A stretch of 43,418 bases of DNA from JAJPHF01 sp035293805 (lineage in GTDB: Bacteria > Chloroflexota > UBA6077 > JAJPHF01). The position numbers were made by a program, and so were the translations under genes. Where the stretch lies: positions 1-43,418 of the forward strand of contig DATGMD010000003.1 of NCBI GenBank assembly GCA_035293805.1. Direction: 5' to 3'. This document shows positions 38,049 through 43,418 of this stretch, one piece after another (the first letter of the stretch is position 1; each line of letters begins with the position of its first letter). The notes under the pieces were generated by a model. That model had not been told where the DNA came from. It was given only the letters and a program-made list of their open reading frames with translations, and did not search any database.

Positions 38049-38150
38049 ATGTCGGCCAATTCCTCCCGCCCCCCTTCATCCGATCCGCCGCAGGCACCAG
38101 CGCGCTCGAAAAATCCTCCCTCCGTACGGAAGCGCGGCGGTCAACTGGTC
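38049..38150 (+). pseudogene. IS66-family transposase remnant
   Basis: The frame from 38049 reads MSANSSRPPSSDPPQAPARS and continues with KNPPSVRKRGGQLVG. This is the characteristic Ser/Pro-rich N-terminal motif of IS66 TnpC transposases (NSSxPPSSD, then KRGGQxGH). After GGQ the match is lost and the frame ends at 38273. Only about 35 recognisable codons remain; the catalytic DDE part and TnpA/TnpB are absent, and no clear terminal inverted repeats were found. Confidence 0.7.
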
Positions 38151-38326
38151 GGCGTACAACCGGTTCGCGGCGGAGCGGCGGTAGGGCATGGCGGGCCGAG
38201 AAGGACTCGCCATGCGCGAGCTCAGAGTCGCACCAGCCTGACCCTGTGGGCACGCTCGTCCCGGCCTGCATAGCCGTGTCCGCGCCCAGCTTCTGGGTTG
38301 CCGGCGAGCGGGTTACCCAACGCTGC

Positions 38327-38332
38327 TATACT
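38327..38332 (+). promoter_or_regulatory. Candidate -10 box (TATACT) for the large LuxR regulator
   Basis: TATACT about 50 bases before the ATG at 38382; no clear -35 hexamer. Confidence 0.35.
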
Positions 38333-38381
38333 GGGGCCAGTACGGGGCGGTGCCGTACCGGCCCGACCTGCCAGATGGTTT

Positions 38382-41108
38382 ATGGAACGTCAGCTCCCGG
38401 TCGTTCGCCATGCGCCCTTACCCGCCGCGGCGGACGGGGTGGGCGCGTTGTGCGCCCAGAGCGGGGACTGGTGGCGTTGGCTCGACCTGCCGAGTTCCAC
38501 CGCCTTCCGCTACGAGCACCCCGCCGGCGGCTTCACCGCGCGACGCGAGCCGCGGAAAGGTGGGGTCTACTGGTACGCTTACCGCAAGCGGCACGGCGTC
38601 GTGCACAAAGCGTATCTCGGCAAGGTGCGCGACCTGACCGCGGCGCGCCTGCATGCGGTCGCGGTCGAGCTGGCGCGCCGCTCGAGCGAGGCACGCCGAT
38701 CCCGGGCCGCTCCCCGCATCGGGCCGGCGGGATATGCCGCGGCAGCGCTCCACAACCTCCCTGCCCACCTGCCGCGGCTGATCGGGCGGGAGCAGGAACT
38801 ACAGGCGCTCTGCCAAGCCTTAGGGGCGGCCGAGCGCGGCTTACTCACGCTCACCGGGACCGGGGGCAGCGGGAAGACCCGCCTAGCGCTCGAGGTGGCC
38901 GCCGCCATACGCGACCAATTTGCCGATGGCGTCTGGTTCGTCGAGTTGGCGGGCATCGGCGACCCGGATCTCGTCCCGCGGGCGGTGGCCGCGGCGCTGC
39001 GCCTGCGCGAGACGCCGGGCCGCCCCGTGACCGAGAGCGTGCGCCGGTTCCTGCGCGAACGATCACTCCTGCTGATGCTAGACAACTGCGAGCACCTAGT
39101 CGATCCCTGCGCCCGGCTGGTCGATGACCTGTTGTCCCACTGCCCCGGCCTGCGGGTCCTGGCCACGAGCCGCGAGCCGCTGCGCATCGCGGGCGAGGTC
39201 ACCTGGCGGGTGACCGGCCTGCCGGCGCCGGACCCCGGGTCGCCGCCGTCGGATCCGGTCGAGCTTGCTCGTTTCGCCGCGGTCCGCCTTTTCGCCGAGC
39301 GGGCGCGGGCGGCCCGGCCGGAGTTCGCCGTCGGGCCGCGGAACGCCCGTGCCATCGGCGAGATTTGCGGGCGGCTCGGCGGGCTGCCGCTGGCCCTGGA
39401 ACTCGCCGCCGCCCGCGTGCGCGTGCTACCCCCCGAAGCGATCGCAGCCAACCTGGACGACAGCTTCCGGCTCCTGACCGGCGGGAGCCGGACCGCACCC
39501 ATGCGCCAGCAGACGCTGCGCGCGGCGCTCGACTGGAGTCACGACCTCCTGGACACGGAGGAGCGCACTCTCTTCCGTCGCCTGGCCGTCTTCGCCAGCG
39601 GGTTCGACCTGGCGGCGGCGGAGGCGGTCGCCGCCGGAAGCCCCATCGGGCGGACCGATGTGTTGGATCTTGTGGCGCGGCTTGTCGACAAGTCGCTGAT
39701 TCAGGCCGACCAGCCGGATGGCGCGGCGCGCTATCGCCTCCTTGAGCCGGTGCGCCAGTACGCGCGCGAGCGGCTAACCGATAGCGGGGAGTTCCGGGCG
39801 GTCGAAGCCCGGCATGCCGCCCACTTCCTGCGCCTGGCCGAGGAAGCCGAGCCCTACCTCATGAGTGCGGACCGCCACCGCTGGGTGGCGCGCCTGGAGA
39901 CGGAGCACGATAACCTGCGGTCGGCGCTGTCGCGGCTGCTCAGTGCTGGTGAGGTGGAGCCAGGCGTGCGGTTGGCCGCGGCGTTGGCACCGTTCTGGTC
40001 GGAGCGAGGACGCCTGAGCGAAGGGCGAAGCTGGCTGGAGCGGGCGCTGGCGACGGGCGGCCTGGGCCTCCCTGCGGCGCTGCGTGCGAAGGCGCTCACT
40101 GGCGCCGGGATGCTGGCGATGCTTCAGAGCGATGGACCGGGCGCCCGCACCCTCCTCGCGGAGAGCCTCCCGCTCTGGCGCGCGCGCGGGAACGCGCGGG
40201 GAGCTGCCGATGCGTTGGGCATGCTGGCACATGCCGTCCACTTCGAGGGCGACGTCCCCGCGATGATTGCAATGGGCGAGCAAAGCTTGGCCCTCTACCG
40301 AGAGCTGAATGACCGTCAGGGCATGGCAGGCGCGCTCGGCCAGTTGGGGCATGCCGCCTGGCACCAGCAAGAGTATTCCTCCGCGTGGGCGCTGCTCCGA
40401 GAAGCGCTGGCGCTGTTGCGAGAACTAAAGAGCAGTTGGCCTACTTGGAACCCATTCATGTCCACCACGCACGTACTCTGGACGCTCGCCAACGTCGCCC
40501 GCGACCAAGGCGACAACCCCACCGCCCGTTCGCTGTACACCGAGAGCATGGTCGCCGCCCAGGAACAGGGAAGCGCTTTCCACGTGGCGATTCTGCTGGA
40601 CTCCTTCGCGTCGCTCGCCGCCGCCGAGGGGCAGGCCGCGCGGGCCGCCCGGTTGCTGGGGGCAGCCGAGGCCGTGCGCAAGGCCAGCGACGTTACGTTG
40701 GCGCCCGTTTACCGCCGCGACTTCTACGACGCCATCATCGCGGCCGTGCATGCTGCTCTCGATGCGAGAGCGCTGAAGGCGGCGTGGGCGGAAGGGCGCG
40801 CGATGGCCTGGGAGCAGGCCATCACGTACGGTTTGACGGACACCGTCGATCCCCCAGACTTATCGACGCGACCCACCGGCAGCAGGTGCGCTCGGACGGG
40901 CGCGACTGGCGCCCCTGATCGCCTCACCGCCCGCGAAGTGGAGATTCTACGCCTCCTGGCCGGGGGCAAGAGCAACCCGGCGATTGCGGACGAGTTGGTG
41001 TTGAGCGTTTACACCGTCGAGCGGCACGTCGCCAACATCTATACCAAGATCGGGGTTCACACGCGCGTCGAGGCCACCGCCTACGCGCTCCGCCACAGTC
41101 TCCTCTAG
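38382..41108 (+). CDS. Large ATP-dependent LuxR-family transcriptional regulator (STAND ATPase)
   Basis: 908 aa from ATG 38382 (weak ribosome site; the frame is open to 38298 upstream). An N-terminal module (about 25-100) with WWRWLDLPSSTAFRYEH and VYWYAYRKRHGVVHKAYLGK reads like a small basic DNA- or ligand-binding domain common in Chloroflexota and Ktedonobacteria regulators. The STAND/AP-ATPase core (about 130-470) has the P-loop LTGTGGSGKTRLAL (Lys165), Walker B LLLMLDNCEHL, ATSREPL and GLPLALELAAAR. TPR-like helical repeats fill about 500-800, and a LuxR HTH closes the protein (about 845-905: LTAREVEILRLLAGGKSNPAI, VYTVERHVANIYTKIGV). ATP- and ligand-gated activation is expected from MalT. 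The target may be the cupin gene downstream. Confidence 0.93.
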   Translation: MERQLPVVRHAPLPAAADGVGALCAQSGDWWRWLDLPSSTAFRYEHPAGGFTARREPRKGGVYWYAYRKRHGVVHKAYLGKVRDLTAARLHAVAVELARRSSEARRSRAAPRIGPAGYAAAALHNLPAHLPRLIGREQELQALCQALGAAERGLLTLTGTGGSGKTRLALEVAAAIRDQFADGVWFVELAGIGDPDLVPRAVAAALRLRETPGRPVTESVRRFLRERSLLLMLDNCEHLVDPCARLVDDLLSHCPGLRVLATSREPLRIAGEVTWRVTGLPAPDPGSPPSDPVELARFAAVRLFAERARAARPEFAVGPRNARAIGEICGRLGGLPLALELAAARVRVLPPEAIAANLDDSFRLLTGGSRTAPMRQQTLRAALDWSHDLLDTEERTLFRRLAVFASGFDLAAAEAVAAGSPIGRTDVLDLVARLVDKSLIQADQPDGAARYRLLEPVRQYARERLTDSGEFRAVEARHAAHFLRLAEEAEPYLMSADRHRWVARLETEHDNLRSALSRLLSAGEVEPGVRLAAALAPFWSERGRLSEGRSWLERALATGGLGLPAALRAKALTGAGMLAMLQSDGPGARTLLAESLPLWRARGNARGAADALGMLAHAVHFEGDVPAMIAMGEQSLALYRELNDRQGMAGALGQLGHAAWHQQEYSSAWALLREALALLRELKSSWPTWNPFMSTTHVLWTLANVARDQGDNPTARSLYTESMVAAQEQGSAFHVAILLDSFASLAAAEGQAARAARLLGAAEAVRKASDVTLAPVYRRDFYDAIIAAVHAALDARALKAAWAEGRAMAWEQAITYGLTDTVDPPDLSTRPTGSRCARTGATGAPDRLTAREVEILRLLAGGKSNPAIADELVLSVYTVERHVANIYTKIGVHTRVEATAYALRHSLL

Positions 41109-41324
41109 CCTCGCCCGGTCGGCTTCACGCTCATGGACCGGCCTACATACCGTCTCCTGCCCCACCTACATACGCAAGATGGCTGAATTCCGCGATGATC
41201 GCCGACCCACTGAGTGGTAGCGTTGGCCTTGGGAGCGTTCCTGGACGGGGGTGGGTAGCCACGACCCGATCCTTTCGTCGTCTCCCACGATGACGCGGCC
41301 AGAACTGAGGCAGGAGGGACAGTC

Positions 41325-41816
41325 ATGCTAAGGAAGCTGAAGTGGGTCTTCGTGCTCTACCTCTTGGGCATGGCGGCGCACGGAGGGACCGTAATGGCGA
41401 CAGAAGGATCGATGATCACAAGCAGCACGGTGTCACGGGGCCGCTTCGATGAGATCGACGTCCAGACCGGCAACGGCCAGGCCCATCAGGCCAGCATCAA
41501 GATGATGGGAGCGTCCGACGTGTACGTAATATCCAACACGATCGCGCCGGGCGGTCAGACCGGCTGGCATACCCACCCTGGCCCGAGCCTGATCACGGTA
41601 CAGGCCGGTACCGTCACGGCTTACGATGGCGACGATCCTACCTGCACGCCCCAGGTGTATCAGGCAGGAAGCGGGTTCATCGATCCGGGCGACGGACACG
41701 TGCATCTGCTGCGCAACGAGGGCAGCGTGGATGCAGTCACCATCGCCGTGCAGATCCTTCCTGCCGACGCGGCGCGGCGGATCGACGCGCCAGCCCCCAG
41801 CCACTGCCCCTTCTAG
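41325..41816 (+). CDS. Secreted cupin-domain protein
   Basis: 163 aa from ATG 41325 (AGGAGGGAC upstream). An N-terminal signal or anchor (LKWVFVLYLLGMAAHGGTVMA) is followed by a single cupin barrel: QASIKMMGASDVYVISNTIAPGG, then the first metal-binding motif GWHTHPGPSLITVQAGTVTAYDG (two His), and a second motif GSGFIDPGDGHVHLLRNEG (two His). Metal-binding cupins cover enzymes and sensors; no reaction can be assigned. It follows the large LuxR regulator on the same strand after 216 bases that hold nothing else visible. Its last four bases overlap the stop of the convergent ligA-like gene. Confidence 0.85.
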   Translation: MLRKLKWVFVLYLLGMAAHGGTVMATEGSMITSSTVSRGRFDEIDVQTGNGQAHQASIKMMGASDVYVISNTIAPGGQTGWHTHPGPSLITVQAGTVTAYDGDDPTCTPQVYQAGSGFIDPGDGHVHLLRNEGSVDAVTIAVQILPADAARRIDAPAPSHCPF

Positions 41817-42109
41817 GTAGCGTAGTCGGGGTAGCCGTGGGGGCGGACGGCGGCGGCGTAGCGGTCGCGGAACTGCTCCTTGTCGCCGCCGCGCAGCGCC
41901 CACACGCGCGCGGCCCAGCCCCAGAGCAGGAACGGGTGGGCGCCGAGAGCGTAGAGCGCGCCGTAGTCGTGCTCCATCAGCGCGCGGCGCTCCTCGGCGC
42001 TCAGGTCGCGGCCGACCAGGTAGGCCGCGGGGCCGGCGGCGAAGCGGGCCAGCGCGTCGGCGTCGAGCACTGTCTCGCGCAGCACCTTGTCGACCTGGTA
42101 GCGGCTCAT
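41813..42109 (-). CDS. LigA-like small subunit of class III extradiol dioxygenase
   Basis: 98 aa, all helical, LigA superfamily: small alpha subunit that caps the active site of protocatechuate 4,5-dioxygenase-type enzymes. Seen: YQVDKVLRETVLDADALARF, GRDLSAEERRALMEHDYGALYALGAHPFLLWGW. The ATG overlaps the stop of the ligB-like gene as ATGA, so both subunits are made together. Similar small subunits also occur with gallate and other noncatechol dioxygenases; the substrate is not determinable. Confidence 0.85.
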   Translation of the reverse strand: MSRYQVDKVLRETVLDADALARFAAGPAAYLVGRDLSAEERRALMEHDYGALYALGAHPFLLWGWAARVWALRGGDKEQFRDRYAAAVRPHGYPDYAT

Positions 42110-42960
42110 GGCGCGGTCTCCCCGTGCAGCGTCCAGCTAAAGAACGGCGTGGTGCTCGTGTCGAGCGGCACGGCGTCGGCCTCGGTCGCCGGCTGGCCTC
42201 CCGCCAGCCCGACGAGCAGCACGAAGTTCAGGAACGCGGCCGTCAGGTTGCCCGCCTGCTGCATCCGCTCCCACGTCGCCAGCGCCAGCAGGCCGTCCAC
42301 GTCGCCGCGGCCGATCAGCTCGACCGCGCGCTCGTCGAACGCCGGGTCGGGCGCCGCGCGCATGACGCGCGGCCCGCCGATCTCGACGGACAGGTGGCCA
42401 CTCGCGACGACGGCGACGCGCAGTCGCGCCGGCAGCGCCGCGATGGCCGCGCGCAGCGCCTCGCCGACGGCGTAGAAGCGGCGGGCGGGCGGCAGCGGCG
42501 GCGCCATGACGTTGCTGAAGAAGGGGATGATCGGCAGGTCGGCCGCGGGGCGCAGGTAGGTGAGCGGCACGACGAAAGCGTGGTCGAGCGTGTACTCGTC
42601 GGACCACGCCACGTCGAGCCCGTGGTCGTAGCTCGCCTCGACAAGCGCGCGCGCCGTGGCCGGGTCGCCGGGCGCCCGGTAGGCGGGCAGGCCAAACTCG
42701 CGCCTCTCGTGGGCGAACGGGCCTTGCGCCTGCGGCGCCTTGCCCAGCAGGAACGGCGGCATGTTGTCCATGAACCACTGGTTCAGGTGGTCGTTCGCCA
42801 CGACGAGGAGGACGTCCGGCCGGGCCGCCGCGAGCTGTCGGCCCATGTCGGCGAAGCGGTCGCGGGCAGCACGCGCCGGCCCGGACGGCTCAGGCTGCTG
42901 GAAGCGGCGGTGCAGGGCGGGATTGTGCTGCACGCCGATGAGCTGGACGAGCTGCGCCAT
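42106..42960 (-). CDS. LigB-like catalytic subunit of class III extradiol dioxygenase
   Basis: 284 aa from ATG 42960 (AGGCAGGC upstream; an in-frame ATG at 42996 is also possible). Nonheme Fe(II) ring-cleavage enzyme, LigB superfamily. Candidate iron/active-site residues: His in LIGVQHNPALHRRF, His in VVANDHLNQWF, and the DEYTLDHAFVVPLTYL segment with its conserved His. RVAVVASGHLSVEIGGPR gives the late SGxLSH-like motif. It opens meta to phenolic hydroxyls in compounds such as protocatechuate or gallate. First gene of the pair with the LigA-like gene; no other aromatic-degradation genes are in the window. Confidence 0.88.
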   Translation of the reverse strand: MAQLVQLIGVQHNPALHRRFQQPEPSGPARAARDRFADMGRQLAAARPDVLLVVANDHLNQWFMDNMPPFLLGKAPQAQGPFAHERREFGLPAYRAPGDPATARALVEASYDHGLDVAWSDEYTLDHAFVVPLTYLRPAADLPIIPFFSNVMAPPLPPARRFYAVGEALRAAIAALPARLRVAVVASGHLSVEIGGPRVMRAAPDPAFDERAVELIGRGDVDGLLALATWERMQQAGNLTAAFLNFVLLVGLAGGQPATEADAVPLDTSTTPFFSWTLHGETAP

Positions 42961-43128
42961 GCCTGCCTCGCTTCTCGCCGTGATGAGAGCTTGCAACGAC
43001 GATTACGCCGACGCCCGGCCAACCGGACGCCCGGTCCCGCGCCGGGGGCCGCCGCGGCCGCGCGGCGCTGTCGGATCGGCTATCCATTCGGTCAGAATAG
43101 GATGCGCGGTATTCTACGGCACGCCGCG

Positions 43129-43178
43129 GCCACTACACAGTCTCTACGCCGCAGCCGCTACACAGTCTCTACGCCGCG
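43129..43178. repeat. Tandem pair of 25-bp repeats
   Basis: Two head-to-tail copies (43129-43153 and 43154-43178) built on CTACACAGTCTCTACGCCGC, differing at two positions. No gene lies between ligB and the window end, so these repeats are in noncoding DNA. Confidence 0.8.
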
Positions 43179-43206
43179 CCGGCCGCCGCCGGGTGTGCCT
43201 CAAGCC

Positions 43207-43317
43207 CGCCACAGCATACGGGCGGGAGTGGCGGACTGCACCCTCCAGCGCGGCCTCATTATCCGCCTCGTGGCGTACCACCGCCACAGCATACGGGCGG
43301 GATTGGCGGGCTGCACC
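43207..43317. repeat. Two 36-bp direct repeats spaced by 39 bp
   Basis: CGCCACAGCATACGGGCGGG and the following 16 bases recur at 43207-43242 and 43282-43317 with two mismatches. The spacing resembles a CRISPR unit, but only two copies exist and no cas gene is present. Tandem-duplication remnant or an upstream element of a gene beyond the window is more likely. Confidence 0.75.
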
Positions 43318-43395
43318 ATCCATTGGCGCACGGCAGGAGTGCTCCCCAGCATTTTGCGGCCGGTCCCGCGGCCGCGCCGTAGCCATGTCACTCCT

Positions 43396-43416
43396 CCCCC
43401 CCCCCCCCCCCCCCCC
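43396..43416. other. Poly-C run at the window end
   Basis: About 21 consecutive C followed by GC, the last bases given. Such a run at the very end suggests an assembly or sequencing edge effect rather than biology. From 42961 to here no credible gene is seen. Confidence 0.7.
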
Positions 43417-43418
43417 GC

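Larger units (their letters stand above)
37827..38381. other. Intergenic stretch with hairpin and transposase remnant
   Basis: 555 bases without an intact gene. A hairpin with perfect arms GGCGGGGT / ACCCCGCC and a 5-base loop lies at 37892-37912 and may end the binding-protein transcript, though it has no U-tract. An IS66 transposase fragment lies at about 38049-38150. A -10-like box at 38327 belongs to the downstream regulator. Nothing else was seen. Confidence 0.6.

Noticed and set aside
43207..43317. Possible CRISPR mini-array (36-bp repeat, 39-bp spacer).
   Set aside because: Only two copies with mismatches, no third repeat on either side, no cas genes.
43144..43386. Minus-strand small frames containing RQSRPYAVAVVR and RHSRPYAVAGLR repeats.
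   Set aside because: The peptide repeat only reflects the DNA direct repeats; no convincing ribosome site and unusual composition.
43396..43416. Poly-C run as a phase-variation tract.
   Set aside because: It is at the extreme end of the sequence and not within or before a gene, so an assembly edge artefact is more likely.
1..43418. tRNA, rRNA or riboswitch genes.
   Set aside because: No T-loop or anticodon-stem pattern, rRNA block or known riboswitch core was found by eye in the spacers; a tRNAscan/Infernal run would be decisive.

Overview
This is a very GC-rich stretch of bacterial genome, probably a metagenome-type contig. It opens inside a DNA polymerase gene and closes in a run of about 21 C. 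The gene content suggests Chloroflexota, though this is an inference from style and not a phylogeny. The pointers are many lipoprotein-type solute-binding proteins, a secreted G-V-x-G repeat protein, a MalT-type LuxR giant regulator, Hanks kinase/PP2C/FHA genes, Uma2 and LLM oxidoreductases. No rRNA, tRNA or CRISPR array was seen.

Layout. 1-1.8 kb: 3' end of error-prone polymerase dnaE2 and a convergent hypothetical gene. 2.1-9.4 kb: an orphan solute-binding protein, then a signalling block made of a 1,111-residue REC-GAF-GAF-PAS-PAS-PAS histidine kinase overlapping its NarL-type regulator, followed by a second REC-HisKA-HATPase-REC hybrid kinase. 9.6-10.4 kb: two small hypothetical genes separated by a strong hairpin. 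10.5-10.8 kb (minus): a DsrE-family gene whose conserved redox cysteine codon is an in-frame TGA, followed by 40 more family-like codons. This candidate selenoprotein is the most interesting item in the window. 11-16.8 kb (minus): a cofactor operon mnmA-coaX-coaBC-(27-aa ORF)-folE-folP-folK, with overlapping or closely spaced genes and simple repeats absorbed into several reading frames.

16.9-21.7 kb: Uma2 nuclease, an orphan lipoprotein binding protein, the G-V-x-G surface protein and a zinc alcohol dehydrogenase. 22-25.3 kb (minus): PP2C phosphatase followed by a zinc-ribbon/3xFHA/CpaE-type ATPase fusion, separated by a perfect 16-bp-arm palindrome. 25.4-29 kb: VOC protein and Pcm on the plus strand facing a VOC/binding-protein/ComB operon with a good promoter. 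29.4-33.5 kb: a Ser/Thr kinase fused to a cyclic-nucleotide-binding domain, a small membrane protein, and a membrane histidine kinase coupled to a single-domain receiver. 33.6-38.3 kb: two more orphan binding proteins around an LLM oxidoreductase, a ribbon-helix-helix antitoxin with a broken VapC, and an IS66 transposase remnant. 38.4-43 kb: the large LuxR regulator, a secreted cupin, and a ligA/ligB extradiol dioxygenase pair. The end carries two short direct-repeat pairs.

Themes. Phosphorylation signalling is dense: three histidine kinases, two stand-alone regulators, one Ser/Thr kinase, one PP2C and three FHA modules. Five ABC-type solute-binding proteins appear without any permease or ATPase gene. 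A 77-bp palindromic repeat occurs twice in opposite orientation (about 3.3 and 10.9 kb), and several genes are followed by strong hairpins lacking U-tracts.
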